Assembly (NCBI RefSeq): GCF_900094595.1
Contig: NZ_FMAD01000003.1
Location: 186,001-250,000, forward strand
Direction of reading: 5' to 3'
Source: Cupriavidus alkaliphilus
GTDB taxonomy: Bacteria > Pseudomonadota > Gammaproteobacteria > Burkholderiales > Burkholderiaceae
Length of the DNA: 64,000 bases
Below the pieces are notes generated by a model, which was not told where the DNA came from, did no database searches, and saw nothing but the letters and a program-made list of their open reading frames with translations. Positions 1 to 10,265 of this stretch are shown in pieces. How positions within the stretch are numbered: position 1 is the first letter of the stretch; every line of letters starts with the position of its first letter. Both the position numbers and the translations under genes were made by a program.

Positions 1-244
1 AATCTTCCAGTTCGAAAGGCAAAAGAGATGCGGCGGCCCCCGTGCGCGTTTTGCAGCGGTCCCCAGTGTGTCAGCGGTCCTGCCGCAGGACCACGGTCGT
101 GCCCGGCACAGTAATGAAGGGATTGAACTTGCATGGCTCGATCATGGGGAGGCTCATCCGCACCGCAACAAACCTTTACAAATCCTTCCGTGAAATCTCG
201 GATCGGTGCCCTAGCCTGTTCCCATGCTTTCGAGGGAGACGGCC

Positions 245-394
245 ATGCCTTCGTCACGGGACACATTCAAATTGCGTCGACCTGGGCGTCGCACGATGAA
301 CTGGCACGACGTCGCCCTGATCGCGATTGGATGGGTGGGTCTATGCCTCGGCGTGGGGTGGACGCTCTCCAAGGCGGCTGGCACCTTCGAGTGA
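245..394 (+). CDS. small single-helix membrane protein, hypothetical
   Basis: A 49-residue reading frame starting at ATG. A purine-rich GAGGGAGA ribosome-binding site lies a few bases upstream. The N-terminus is basic (residues 1-17, several Arg/Lys), followed by one hydrophobic stretch (about residues 22-44, WHDVALIAIGWVG onward) that would span the membrane once. I do not recognise a family. It converges with aceA on the other strand, and the aceA terminator lies just beyond its stop. The good ribosome-binding site and the positive-then-hydrophobic layout favour a real gene, but no homology can be claimed from the sequence alone. Confidence 0.4.
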   Translation: MPSSRDTFKLRRPGRRTMNWHDVALIAIGWVGLCLGVGWTLSKAAGTFE

Positions 395-446
395 ATCGCG
401 GTACGCGCTCCTGCATCCGGCGCAGGTACGGCAGTCGCATCGAGAA

Positions 447-485
447 TAAAAAAATCGCGCCGTCCCTGAGAGAGAGAACGGCGCG
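447..485 (-). terminator. intrinsic terminator of aceA
   Basis: Read on the minus strand, a perfect 8-bp stem (CGCGCCGT / ACGGCGCG, plus-strand positions 456-463 and 478-485) with a 14-nt loop is followed by a run of seven T. It lies about 80 bases past the aceA stop codon and is a textbook Rho-independent terminator. Confidence 0.85.
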
Positions 486-566
486 TCGCCTAAAAGAGAG
501 CGCGCGATGGTCGCACGCGCTCCCGATCCCGCCGGACCCACGAGCCGGCGGGAGTGACCAGGAGAG

Positions 567-1862
<1,296 letters not shown>

Positions 1863-1974
1863 GGTCGCTCTCCTGAACGTGATTGGGGATGGGTGAGAAT
1901 CTCGTGCTCGCCTGACCCGGGCTGCATCGTGTCGCCGCTGCGCTGGCCGCCGTTTTCATGCCCGTTGTCCTGTG

Positions 1975-1986
1975 TCTTATATAAGA
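1975..1986. promoter_or_regulatory. perfect palindrome upstream of aceA, candidate operator
   Basis: TCTTATATAAGA is a perfect 12-bp palindrome about 115 bases upstream of the aceA start, within a low-GC stretch. Short TA-rich palindromes of this kind are typical of GntR-family operators. That assignment is inference, since no regulator gene is adjacent. Confidence 0.5.
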
Positions 1987-2078
1987 GTGTAGAGAACGCT
2001 ACTGCGTTGCAACAACCCCGAACCAGGTGGGAACCAAGATTTATTTTTCTTTTAAATCAATAACGTGCAGAAAATATT

Positions 2079-2109
2079 TCATGATGCGGGACAGAATCTT
2101 CCATCATGA
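2079..2109. promoter_or_regulatory. inverted repeat upstream of aceA
   Basis: The arms TCATGATG and CATCATGA are perfect 8-bp inverted repeats separated by 15 bases, in the AT-rich interval between aceA and the next gene. It could be a regulator site or a stem in a leader. Which promoter it serves is unknown; aceA is the nearest downstream gene. Confidence 0.35.
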
Positions 2110-2157
2110 GAAATGGCGTTGTGCTCCGCAAACCTGTATTTTTGCGGTCCAAAACTA

Positions 2158-2176
2158 TTTTCCACATTGTGAAAAA
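2158..2176. promoter_or_regulatory. near-perfect palindrome near the 3' end of the upstream hydrolase gene
   Basis: TTTTCCACATTGTGAAAAA is a 19-base imperfect palindrome with one mismatched pair and a central T. It sits just beyond the stop of the alpha/beta hydrolase and about 300 bases upstream of aceA. It lacks a T-run that would make it a terminator and looks more like a protein-binding site. Together with the two other palindromes it makes the 1863-2198 interval (336 bases without a gene) look regulatory. Confidence 0.4.
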
Positions 2177-2198
2177 TCGGCGGATGTGGCGCAAGCCG

Positions 2199-3164
2199 CT
2201 AGCGGATGCGACTCGCCTGCAGCGCCGCGGAAGCCGGCGCGCCTTCGATATGGTCGACGAATTCGCCGACCATGGCGGCAAACCCCGCCGGGTCCGCCAA
2301 CGGCAGCCAGTGCTGCGCCGGCACGGTGCGGCGCCACAGCTGCGGGGTCCAGCGGTGCATGCCTTCTGTCACCGCGGGCGTTACGTAACGATCATGCAGC
2401 GGCACGATCAGCTGCACCGGCGCATGCACAGCACGGCGGCGTGGCGCGCGCAACACCGGCAGGATATTGGCGCGGTACAGGCGCACGCCGTGGCAGCCGT
2501 CGGCGATCTGGGTCGGGTTCGGCCCGACGCGCACGCCCTCGGTCAGGCGCAGGTAGCGCGGCCAGGCCCGGCCCAGCCACAGCCGCCAGCCCAGTTCGGG
2601 CAGCCACGGCAGGTGGAACACGCCGATGTACCAGGAGGCCATTAGTTGGCGCAGCGCCTGGCCGAGCGCCGCCAGCGAGCGCTGCCCGCGCAGTTCGCGC
2701 AGCGCGATGGCCGCGTGGTCCAGGCACGGGCCCGAGCAGGAGGTAAACGAGGCAATGCGCCCCCGCAGGCGGGGATCGGTGACAAATTCCCAACCCTGGA
2801 TCGAGCCCCAGTCGTGGCCGACCAGATGCACCGCGCGCTGCGGCGACACCGCGTCGATCACGGCGATGAAGTCGTCGGCCAGCTTTTGCAGCCGGTAGGC
2901 CGCGGTCGCGTGCGGGGCGGTCGAACGCCCGGCGCCGCGCACGTCGTAGGCCACCACGTCGAAGCGCCCGGCCATCTGCGCCGCCACCGCGTGCCAGACT
3001 TCGCTGTTGTCGGGATAGCCGTGCACCAGCACGATGGTCGGTCGGGTTGGTCCGGGCACGCTCCAGCGGGTAGCGGCCAGGCGCACGTCGCCGGCATCGA
3101 TGCGGCACCGTTGCGGCGGAATTTGCTGCGGGACTTGCGGGGCATGCATGGCCGTCGGTTCCAT
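2199..3164 (-). CDS. alpha/beta hydrolase, epoxide-hydrolase / haloalkane-dehalogenase type
   Basis: 321 residues. The oxyanion motif HGYPDN (about residues 48-53) is followed by GHDWGS (about residues 114-119). In the latter Asp stands where serine hydrolases have Ser, as in epoxide hydrolases and dehalogenases that form an alkyl-enzyme ester. A C-terminal His (QHW, about residue 286) completes a plausible triad. An internal cap rich in Trp and Leu lies between. The true substrate cannot be read from sequence. It lies upstream of aceA on the same strand but is separated by a 336-base regulatory gap, so it is probably a separate unit. Confidence 0.8.
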   Translation of the reverse strand: MEPTAMHAPQVPQQIPPQRCRIDAGDVRLAATRWSVPGPTRPTIVLVHGYPDNSEVWHAVAAQMAGRFDVVAYDVRGAGRSTAPHATAAYRLQKLADDFIAVIDAVSPQRAVHLVGHDWGSIQGWEFVTDPRLRGRIASFTSCSGPCLDHAAIALRELRGQRSLAALGQALRQLMASWYIGVFHLPWLPELGWRLWLGRAWPRYLRLTEGVRVGPNPTQIADGCHGVRLYRANILPVLRAPRRRAVHAPVQLIVPLHDRYVTPAVTEGMHRWTPQLWRRTVPAQHWLPLADPAGFAAMVGEFVDHIEGAPASAALQASRIR

Positions 3165-3259
3165 CGGTCGATGTCATGGTCGGCCATGCTACGCAAAAGC
3201 CAACGGCACCGCCAAATCTGACCGCCAATCGGCGCCGCTGTTTGAAACGCTTGCGGGAT

Positions 3260-3676
3260 TCAGGCCGCGGCCGTATCGCGGGCGCGGCGATAGGCTACCC
3301 AGTCACCGCTGTCGATGCGCGGCAGCGCGGCGGCCGCGGCGTCGGCCACCGGGTACAGCAGGCAGGTAACGGGCTGGCCGTTGTGCTGCACCGCCTGTTC
3401 CTCGCGCACGAACAGCGTGGCCTGGCCCGGATAGACCTCCTCGATCTCGTCCAGCACCGGCAGCAGGGCGTCGGCAATCTCGTAGATATCGCCGACCACC
3501 GGTCCGCCGCCGGCGTCCAGCACCAGGCCGGGATAGGTGCCAAAGTCATAAAGCCTGCCGGCCACCATACCCGTGCCCAGCAGCGTGGGCGCGGCAATGC
3601 CATGGCGCCGCGCCGCGGCGTTCAGGTCGTTGACTTCGCCGGCGCGCAGCGTGCCGTAGACGAAGACGCGCGGCAT
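3260..3676 (-). CDS. gamma-glutamylcyclotransferase-like protein
   Basis: 138 residues from the ATG two bases after the stop of the RraA-like gene. The start MPRVFVYGTLR carries the YGTLR signature of the GGCT/AIG2-like fold, and an acidic residue in the mid-region (VLDEIEEVYPG) corresponds to the usual catalytic Glu area. Family members release 5-oxoproline from gamma-glutamyl compounds, though many bacterial ones have unproven substrates. A longer in-frame extension upstream lies inside the preceding gene and is rejected as the start. Confidence 0.8.
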   Translation of the reverse strand: MPRVFVYGTLRAGEVNDLNAAARRHGIAAPTLLGTGMVAGRLYDFGTYPGLVLDAGGGPVVGDIYEIADALLPVLDEIEEVYPGQATLFVREEQAVQHNGQPVTCLLYPVADAAAAALPRIDSGDWVAYRRARDTAAA

Positions 3677-3678
3677 GC

Positions 3679-4176
3679 TCAGCGCTCCAGCTGTTCGTCG
3701 GCGACCAGGATCCCGTCGACATCGACGTAGATCCAGTTGCCCGGACGCACCACCGCGCCCGGCATCTGCACCGTGACCTCGCTCTCGCCCACGTTGCGCT
3801 TCTGGCTCTTCTGCGGGTGCGCGGCCAGCGCGCGGATGCCGATGTCGCACACGTCCAGCTCGGCGGTGTCGCGGATGCAGCCGTTGACGACGATGCCGAC
3901 CCAGCCGTTCTTCTCGGCCAGCAAGCCCAGGTTGCCGCCCACCAGCGCGCAGCGCAGCGAGCCGCCGCCGTCGACCACCAGCACGCGCCCGCGGCCCGGC
4001 GATTCCAGCGTGGCGCGCACCAGCGAGTTGTCTTCGAACACCTTGAGCGTCGCGGCCGGACCGGCAAACGCGGGCTGCTTGCCGAAGGCGCGGAACACCG
4101 GCGCCATCACGCGCAGCGTGCCGTCGGCAAGGCGGTCTTCATGCGCGTCGCACAAGTCGGTGGTGACGGGCTTCAT
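3679..4176 (-). CDS. RraA-family protein (HMG/oxaloacetate aldolase-like or RNase E regulator-like)
   Basis: 165 residues. The family core is clear: [16 protein letters not shown] (about residues 69-84), then [17 protein letters not shown], which holds the Arg-Asp pair used for metal and pyruvate binding in the aldolase members. In Escherichia coli RraA inhibits RNase E; most relatives in metabolic clusters are Mg-dependent 4-hydroxy-4-methyl-2-oxoglutarate/oxaloacetate aldolases. Here it sits 49 bases after the TPP-enzyme gene and 2 bases before the cyclotransferase-like gene, so it is probably cotranscribed. The neighbour handles pyruvate-like keto acids, which slightly favours the aldolase reading. 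Confidence 0.85.
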   Translation of the reverse strand: MKPVTTDLCDAHEDRLADGTLRVMAPVFRAFGKQPAFAGPAATLKVFEDNSLVRATLESPGRGRVLVVDGGGSLRCALVGGNLGLLAEKNGWVGIVVNGCIRDTAELDVCDIGIRALAAHPQKSQKRNVGESEVTVQMPGAVVRPGNWIYVDVDGILVADEQLER

Positions 4177-4225
4177 CTCGGGTCTCCTGGTCGGTAAGAA
4201 AGAATGCGGTCTGGTGGGTGCCGCG

Positions 4226-5965
4226 TCACGGCTTCTGGCTGGCCAGCGCCTGCGCCCGGATCGCGCTCAGCGTGGTGCGCGGCGTGATCACGTCCGGGTC
4301 CACCTGGATTTCGATCAGCGTCGACACCGGCGCGGCCAGTGCCTCGCGCAAGGCCGGCGCGAAGGCCTCGGTGGTGGTCACGGTGGCGCCGCGTGCCCCA
4401 TAGGCGCGCGCCAGCGCGGCAAAGTCGGGATTGCGCAGCTCGGTGCCGGACACGTGCGTCGGGTATTCGCGTTCCTGGTGCATGCGGATGGTGCCGTACA
4501 TGCTGTTGTTGACGACGATGATGATCACCGGGGCCTGGTATTGCATCGACGTAGCAAGTTCCTGGCCATTCATCAGGAAGCAGCCGTCGCCTGCCAGCGC
4601 CACCACGGTACGCTGCGGGAAGGCGATCTTGGCACCCACTGCCGCCGGCACGCCGTAGCCCATCGCCCCGCTGGTCGGCGCCAGTTGGCCGCGGCCGCCA
4701 CTGGTGAACGGGCGATAGTGGAAATAGCGGTGCAGCCAGCCGGCATAGTTGCCGGCGCCGTTGGTCACCACCGCGTCGGCCGGCAGCAGCTGGTCCAGCG
4801 TGCGGATGACTTCGGCCATGTCGACGCCCTGCCCCGTGAACGGCGGCGGTTGCAGGTAGCGTTCGTAATCGGCATGGGCGGCTTCGGTCCAGGCTTGCCA
4901 GCGTGGCGCGGCCGGCGCCGGCAGGCCGGCCAGGCGCGCGGCGATGGCCGGCATCGCGGCCTGGATCATCAAATCGGCCTGGTACACGCTGCCCAGCTCT
5001 TCGGCGCCGGCATGCACATGGACCAGCTTCTGGGCCGGCCGCGGCGCCGCGATCAGCGCATAGCCGCCGGTGGTCATCTCGCCCAGGCGCGGGCCGATCG
5101 CGAGCACCAGGTCGGCCTTGCGGATACGCTCGGCCAGCGCGGGATTGATGCCGATGCCGACATCGCCGGCGTAGTTGGGATGGCGGTTGTCGAACAGGTC
5201 CTGTCCGCGGAAGGCGCAGCCCACCGGCAGCCTGAAGCGCTCGGCAAAGGCCTGCAGGTCGGCGCAGGCCTGCGGAGTCCAGCCGCTGCCGCCGGCCAGC
5301 ACGAACGGGCGCTCGGCGGCCTGGAGCATTTCGGCCAGCCGCGTCAGCTCGGCTTCGCCGGGCCAGGCCATGACGCGCTGATAGGCCTGCAACTGCGGCA
5401 CCGCGGCGGATTGAGCCAGCATGTCTTCGGGCAGCGCCAGCACCACCGGACCGGGACGGCCCGAGGTGGCAGTCTGGTAGGCGCGCGCGATGTATTCGGG
5501 GATGCGCTCGACCCGGTCGATCTGCGCGACCCACTTGGCCATCTGGCCGAACATGCGGCGGTAGTCGATTTCCTGGAAGGCCTCGCGGTCCATGAAATCG
5601 GTGCCGACCTGGCCGATGAACAGGATCATCGGGGTCGAATCCTGGAACGCGGTATGCACGCCGATGCTGGCATTGGTGGCGCCCGGCCCGCGCGTGCAGA
5701 ACGCCAGCCCGGGGCGGCCGGTCAGCTTGCCGTAGGCTTCGGCCATCACCGCGGCTCCGCCCTCCTGGCGGCAGACGATGAAGCGCAGCCGGTCGCGGCG
5801 GCGGTGGAAGCCGTCGAGCACCGCCAGGTAGCTCTCGCCCGGCACGCCGAAGGCCAGCTCGGCCCCGTGCGCCAGCAGCGCATCGACCAGGATATGGCCG
5901 CCCGGCAGCGGCGCGCCGCGATCGGTGTCTTCAGGCTGGGTGGCGTTGGCCGGCGTCATTGGCAT
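4226..5965 (-). CDS. thiamine pyrophosphate enzyme, acetolactate-synthase-like
   Basis: 579 residues with the three-domain layout of the family. The N-terminal TPP Pyr domain has the essential Glu in GVPGESY (Glu44). A central DHS-like domain follows (about 200-340). The C-terminal TPP-binding domain has the GDGCFLMN...NN motif (about 450-485). No regulatory subunit gene is nearby, which argues against a biosynthetic IlvB and for a stand-alone decarboxylase or carboligase of unknown keto-acid substrate. GAGGA lies 8 bases before the chosen ATG; a second ATG two codons later is also possible. It heads a likely three-gene unit with the RraA-like and GGCT-like genes. Confidence 0.85.
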   Translation of the reverse strand: MPMTPANATQPEDTDRGAPLPGGHILVDALLAHGAELAFGVPGESYLAVLDGFHRRRDRLRFIVCRQEGGAAVMAEAYGKLTGRPGLAFCTRGPGATNASIGVHTAFQDSTPMILFIGQVGTDFMDREAFQEIDYRRMFGQMAKWVAQIDRVERIPEYIARAYQTATSGRPGPVVLALPEDMLAQSAAVPQLQAYQRVMAWPGEAELTRLAEMLQAAERPFVLAGGSGWTPQACADLQAFAERFRLPVGCAFRGQDLFDNRHPNYAGDVGIGINPALAERIRKADLVLAIGPRLGEMTTGGYALIAAPRPAQKLVHVHAGAEELGSVYQADLMIQAAMPAIAARLAGLPAPAAPRWQAWTEAAHADYERYLQPPPFTGQGVDMAEVIRTLDQLLPADAVVTNGAGNYAGWLHRYFHYRPFTSGGRGQLAPTSGAMGYGVPAAVGAKIAFPQRTVVALAGDGCFLMNGQELATSMQYQAPVIIIVVNNSMYGTIRMHQEREYPTHVSGTELRNPDFAALARAYGARGATVTTTEAFAPALREALAAPVSTLIEIQVDPDVITPRTTLSAIRAQALASQKP

Positions 5966-6022
5966 GGAAACGTTCCTCAGGCAAGCGGATTCGGATTGCG
6001 GCGGGCGGGCTGGCGGGCTGCG

Positions 6023-7285
6023 CTAGGCAGCCTCCGCCCGTGCCGCGGCCTGGCTGCGCGAGCGGTTGCCATTGCCCACGGTCACCGCGGTGAAGATCGA
6101 CAGCAGCTGGAAGCCGCCGATCATAAAGAAGACCCAGGCCGGCAGCCTGGCGTCCATCAGCGCGCCGAAGAACAGCGGGCCGCAGGCCAGGCCGATATCC
6201 AGCCCCGAATAGACCACGCCGTAGACGCGCCCGGTGGCGCCGGCAGGCGCTGCCGCGCGCACCAGCAGGTCGCGCGACGGCCCGGCGGTGCCGGCGCCAA
6301 AGCCGATCACGCCCATCAGCACCGGCACCAGCAGCGCCGGCACCAGGTTCAGCCCCACCAGCACCGCGACCAGCCCCGACACGGTGAAGCTGACCGCGAT
6401 CAGCCGGTCATGGTTGCTGGTGCGGCTGGCGGCAAAGCCGCCGACGATCATGCCCCCGGCGCTGCACAGCATATAGACGGTGTACGACGCGGTGGCCAGC
6501 GTGAACGGCATGCCGTAGAGGTAGGTCAGCGCGGTGGGCGCAAAGCTCTGGATGCCGGCGGCGGAGAACGTCGTCAGCAGGAAGAAGCCCCAGCACACCC
6601 ACACCTGCGGCAGGCGCAGGAAGCCCAGCACGCTGGCGCCCCCTGCCGCGGCCCGGGCGGCGGGCCGGCCCACGGCGCCCTGCACTTCGCGCGGGTCCAG
6701 CACGTGGCGCAGCGCCACCAGCACCGCCAGCACGATCAAGGCCACCGCCGAGGCCGCCGCCAGCGCCACGCGCCAGCTGGCCAGGTTGGCGATCGCCACC
6801 AGGAACAGCGGCGCCGCGGCCCATCCCAGGTTGCCGGAAATGCCGTGCACCGAGAACGCATGGCCCAGCCGCGGTTGCGACACATGCTTGTTCAGCAGCG
6901 TGAAGTCGGCCGGATGGAACACCCCATTGCCCAGGCCCGCCACCGCCGCGCCGAACAGCAGCCCGGCATAGCCGCCGCTGGCCGACAGCAGCAAGGCCGC
7001 CGCGCCCAGGCAGGCCAGTCCGCCGAACAGCACCGGCCGCGCGCCGAAGCGGTCCACCACGAAGCCCGACGCGGTCTGCACCACCGCCGAGACCGCGAAG
7101 AACACGGTCATCAGCAGGCCCAGTTCGGCATAGCTGAGCCCGAACTCGGCCTTGATCCACGGGAACAGCGGCGCCAGCAACAGGTGGTAGAAGTGCGAGA
7201 CGCCATGCGCCAGCCCCACCAGCCCGATCACCTGGGCGTCGTGGCGAAGGGAATTGGGCGTGGGTTCGAGGGCGGCGGTGGGCAT
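6023..7285 (-). CDS. major facilitator superfamily transporter
   Basis: 420 residues with about twelve hydrophobic helices and the MFS loop 2-3 motif recognisable at DRFGARPVLFGG. The start chosen is the ATG giving MPTAALEPTPNS. The longer frame upstream runs through the terminator of the preceding gene and is not used. The substrate is unknown. It is 57 bases upstream of the TPP-enzyme gene on the same strand and could supply or export the keto acid that enzyme handles; this is inference from position only. Confidence 0.88.
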   Translation of the reverse strand: MPTAALEPTPNSLRHDAQVIGLVGLAHGVSHFYHLLLAPLFPWIKAEFGLSYAELGLLMTVFFAVSAVVQTASGFVVDRFGARPVLFGGLACLGAAALLLSASGGYAGLLFGAAVAGLGNGVFHPADFTLLNKHVSQPRLGHAFSVHGISGNLGWAAAPLFLVAIANLASWRVALAAASAVALIVLAVLVALRHVLDPREVQGAVGRPAARAAAGGASVLGFLRLPQVWVCWGFFLLTTFSAAGIQSFAPTALTYLYGMPFTLATASYTVYMLCSAGGMIVGGFAASRTSNHDRLIAVSFTVSGLVAVLVGLNLVPALLVPVLMGVIGFGAGTAGPSRDLLVRAAAPAGATGRVYGVVYSGLDIGLACGPLFFGALMDARLPAWVFFMIGGFQLLSIFTAVTVGNGNRSRSQAAARAEAA

Positions 7286-7330
7286 GGCGCTGGCAGTCGG
7301 AGGGGCGATGCGGTGGGCTGGGCGGCGCGC

Positions 7331-7353
7331 AAAAAAATACGGGCCGAAGCCCG
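7331..7353 (-). terminator. intrinsic terminator after the LytR-type regulator gene
   Basis: On the minus strand: CGGGC, loop TTCG, GCCCG, one TA, then seven T. The stable UUCG tetraloop and T-run make this a strong terminator. It separates the two-component genes from the MFS gene. Confidence 0.85.
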
Positions 7354-7437
7354 CATCATAGAGGAAAACCCCTGTTGGCTGCTGGCAGGTGGCGGCCACG
7401 ACGCCTCCGCGCCGGCCGGTCTGCCCCACCCGCGCCG

Positions 7438-8262
7438 TCACATCTGCTTGAACAGGTGCGCGTACTGGCGCGCCACCGGCAGCAGTTCCGGCCGGTCGCG
7501 CAGCCGCAGCGACAGCCGGCCCAGCGACTGGTTGACCGCACTGGCGACGCAGCTGATGTTGACCACGGTGCCGCGGTGCACCTGCCAGAAGCGCTCGGGA
7601 TCGAGCTGCTGGGTCAGCTCGCGCAGGCTGGTGCGGATCAGCGCCTCGCCGGCGCCGGAGACCACGTTGACGTACTTGTCGGTGGCTTCCAGGTAGATCA
7701 CCTCATCGACCGGGATGATGCGCACCTCCTGCCCCACCAGCGCCTTGATAAAGCGCAGGTACTGGCGCTGCGGCGCGCCGGCCGCGCCCGGCGTGGCATT
7801 CTCCAGCGACTCCAGGCGCGCCAGCAACTGGCCGAGCCGGTCGGTCTCGGCCACCGCGGCTTCGTCGTCGCCGTCTCCCGCTTCCGCGGGCGCGGCCAGC
7901 CGGTCCTTCAGGCGCTGCACGGTCGCCTCCAGCCGTTCGCGCTGCACCGGCTTGAGCACGTAGTCCACCGCGGCGCGCTCGAAGGCCTCCAGCGCAAACT
8001 GGTCGTAGGCGGTGACGAACACCACCAGCGGCGGGGCATCGAATTCGATCAGCTCGCGCGCCACGTCCATGCCACTCATGCCCGGCATGCGGATATCGAG
8101 GAAGGCCACGCGCGGCTGGTGCTCGCGCGCCGCCGCCAGCGCGGCCACGCCGTCGTGGACCACGGACACGACCCGCGCCTCGGGCCACAGGGCCGCCAGT
8201 TCGGATTCCAGCACGCGGGCAAGCAGCGCTTCGTCGTCGGCAATCAGCAGGGTGGGTGTCAT
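7438..8262 (-). CDS. LytR/AlgR-type response regulator
   Basis: 274 residues starting at MTPTLLIADDE, chosen over an upstream frame because the receiver domain begins here. The receiver (about 1-125) has acidic Asp9/Asp10, phospho-acceptor Asp56 in FLDIRMPG and Lys in LKPVQ. An acidic Ala-rich linker follows, then a LytTR DNA-binding domain (about 170-270: RIIPVDEVIYLEATDKYV ... FWQVHRGTVVN). It lies downstream of a LytS-like kinase gene and ends with a terminator. LytTR regulators bind short imperfect direct repeats; the target is not evident. Confidence 0.93.
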   Translation of the reverse strand: MTPTLLIADDEALLARVLESELAALWPEARVVSVVHDGVAALAAAREHQPRVAFLDIRMPGMSGMDVARELIEFDAPPLVVFVTAYDQFALEAFERAAVDYVLKPVQRERLEATVQRLKDRLAAPAEAGDGDDEAAVAETDRLGQLLARLESLENATPGAAGAPQRQYLRFIKALVGQEVRIIPVDEVIYLEATDKYVNVVSGAGEALIRTSLRELTQQLDPERFWQVHRGTVVNISCVASAVNQSLGRLSLRLRDRPELLPVARQYAHLFKQM

Positions 8263-8371
8263 TGGGGGCGTGGGGGCGTTGGCGTTGGCAGCTTCGTGGC
8301 GCTGCAGGCCCACCGGCACCGGCGAAAACCGCAGCGCTTGTTCTTTTCAGGTGAACCGACAGCGATGCGCG

Positions 8372-9550
8372 TCAGAGCCGTGGCATGGCCGGGGCGGATA
8401 CCGGCATGCCCTCCGGCATGGCGGTGACGGTCTGGGTCACGGTGGGCGCCTCGGCCGGGCGCTCCAGTGGCAAGGTCAGCCGCACCACCACGCCGCGCGG
8501 CGTGTTCTCTTCCATCTGCATGCTCGCCGCCGCGCCGAAGATACGCGCCAGCCGCTCGCGCACATGGGTGATGCCCAGTCCCGAGCCCTTGCCCGAGGCA
8601 TGGCCGAAACCGACCCCGGTATCGGCGATCACCACCTGCACCGCGTTGTCGCCGGCCGCGCGCGCCGACAGCCGGATATGGCCGCCGATCATGCAGGGTT
8701 CGATGCCGTGCGTGACCGCGTTTTCCACCAGCGGCTGGATCAGCATCGGCGGAATCTCGACCTTCGCCAGTTCGCGCGGCAGGTCGATGTCATACGAGAG
8801 CCGCTGGCCGAAGCGCATGGCCTGGATCTCGAGGTAGCTGCGCAGCAGCTCGAACTCCTGCCGCAGCGTGCATTGCTCGGCGCGGGTATGCGCCAGCGAC
8901 ATGCGCAGGAAGCCGATCAGCCGCTGCAGCAGCTGCCGCGCCGCCGGCGGATCGGTGGCGATCAGCCCGTCGAGGTTGGCCAGCGAGTTGAACAGGAAGT
9001 GCGGCTCGATCTGTGCCTGCAGCGCCATCAGCTGCGCGCGCACCAGCTGCTTTTCGGCCTCTTCGCGCTGCAGCGCGTCCAGCGCCGCCTGCCGCTCCAG
9101 CGACGCCAGCTTCTCGCGCGACCAGTAGAAGTAGATCATCGACGCGGCCGCCAGCATGCCCACCACCAGGCACATGCGCAGCATGCCGCCGGCCTCGTCG
9201 GCCGACTTGGGCGGCAGGTCCAGCACCACGCGCGTGGCCCAGCTGCCAAACACCACGCCGGCGGGCACGGCCGCCGCGGCGAGCAGCAGGAAGGGCCAGC
9301 GGCGCGGCCGATCGTTCCACCAGATCACCACGCGCGGGATGTCGATCAGCACCCAGATCGACAGCCCGATCAGCTGGCTGTAGACGAAGTTATGCCAGAG
9401 CGTGCCGCCGGTCTGGAAGCCGTAGTTCAGGCTGATGGCGATCACCGAGTTCATGCACAGCACGAACAGCAGGTCGCGCCCGAGGATATTCAGGCGGGAC
9501 GGGATGGCGGCGGTGCAGGCGTGTGTGAAGCAGCGGTCCATGGCGTTCAT
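8372..9550 (-). CDS. LytS/YehU-type membrane histidine kinase
   Basis: 392 residues. Four hydrophobic segments (about 25-42, 58-75, 85-105, 124-143) are followed by a short coiled region and the His_kinase domain with IEPHFLFNSL, where His184 is the phosphorylation site. The ATPase has the N-box LVENAVTHG and a glycine-rich GKGSGLG. No periplasmic sensor domain is evident, so the signal is probably sensed in or near the membrane. Its partner is the LytTR regulator 109 bases downstream. Confidence 0.92.
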   Translation of the reverse strand: MNAMDRCFTHACTAAIPSRLNILGRDLLFVLCMNSVIAISLNYGFQTGGTLWHNFVYSQLIGLSIWVLIDIPRVVIWWNDRPRRWPFLLLAAAAVPAGVVFGSWATRVVLDLPPKSADEAGGMLRMCLVVGMLAAASMIYFYWSREKLASLERQAALDALQREEAEKQLVRAQLMALQAQIEPHFLFNSLANLDGLIATDPPAARQLLQRLIGFLRMSLAHTRAEQCTLRQEFELLRSYLEIQAMRFGQRLSYDIDLPRELAKVEIPPMLIQPLVENAVTHGIEPCMIGGHIRLSARAAGDNAVQVVIADTGVGFGHASGKGSGLGITHVRERLARIFGAAASMQMEENTPRGVVVRLTLPLERPAEAPTVTQTVTAMPEGMPVSAPAMPRL

Positions 9551-9610
9551 GTTAGCGCGGCTTTCGCCATGCGCAATACAGCGGGTGATGTGACGGCGAC
9601 ATGGGGTGCG

Positions 9611-10018
9611 TCAGCCACCCTGCCCGGTTGCGTCCCCAGAACGCGCGGGCGCAGGCGCCGGCACAGCGCCGCGGCCCGCCAGCGCACGCCACCATTGCCC
9701 GGACAGCACATAGCGCGGAAAGGTGATCCACTGCTCGGCCAGGATGCGGCCGGCGATGTCGGCCGGTCCGGCAAACGGCTCGGGCGCATGGGCCTCCAGC
9801 CGGTGGCCACGGCCTTGCAGCGCCATCGACATGCCCATGCACACCAGCCCCAGCGCGATCGCCGGCAGGTTCAGGCGCAGCAGGCCATAGAGGCCCAGCA
9901 CGGTGCCGGCCATGAACATCGGCACGGCCACGATATGCAGCAGCAGGTTGCGGGGATTCTGGTGGTTGCGGGCATAGCCGCGCCACTGCCAGCGCAGCAG
10001 CGGTTCGTCGTCGCGCAT
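9611..10018 (-). CDS. Mpo1-like membrane protein (DUF962)
   Basis: 135 residues with the family pattern: an N-terminal NHQNPRNLLLHIVAVP segment with conserved His, two membrane helices, and a second RGHRLEAHAPEPF His cluster. In yeast the homologue Mpo1 is an Fe(II)-dependent dioxygenase acting on 2-hydroxy fatty acids; bacterial members are uncharacterised. The two His-rich segments are the likely metal ligands. The C-terminus is Ala/Pro-rich and probably disordered. Confidence 0.8.
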   Translation of the reverse strand: MRDDEPLLRWQWRGYARNHQNPRNLLLHIVAVPMFMAGTVLGLYGLLRLNLPAIALGLVCMGMSMALQGRGHRLEAHAPEPFAGPADIAGRILAEQWITFPRYVLSGQWWRALAGRGAVPAPAPARSGDATGQGG

Positions 10019-10265
10019 GATCGTCTCTCTCTCCCTTGCCCGGCCCTTGCCGGCCGGCGGCCGCGCGCAAACTTTGCTGCGCTGCGGTACACGTGCGGCA
10101 CTGGCCGGAATGCCAGCGCGGGCACGTGCAGGGAATGTACCCCGAGGCGGGGGTGGAAGAAAGTGTGTTGCGACGAACGGCCGGCACGGGGTGCGAACGG
10201 CACCGGGCGGGTGCGGACGGCGTAACCGCCGGCCCCCGCGGGTGCTGTCAGCGCCGCGCGCCGGA

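Noticed and set aside
3737..7696. Open frame of 1319 codons on the plus strand
   Set aside because: It lies opposite the RraA-like, TPP-enzyme and MFS genes, all with clear motifs, and has the Arg/His/Gly/Ala-rich composition of an antisense frame in GC-rich DNA.
10019..10265. Gene or terminator between cysB and the Mpo1-like gene
   Set aside because: Only GC-rich weak hairpins without T-runs and no frame with a ribosome-binding site; I see nothing I can support there.
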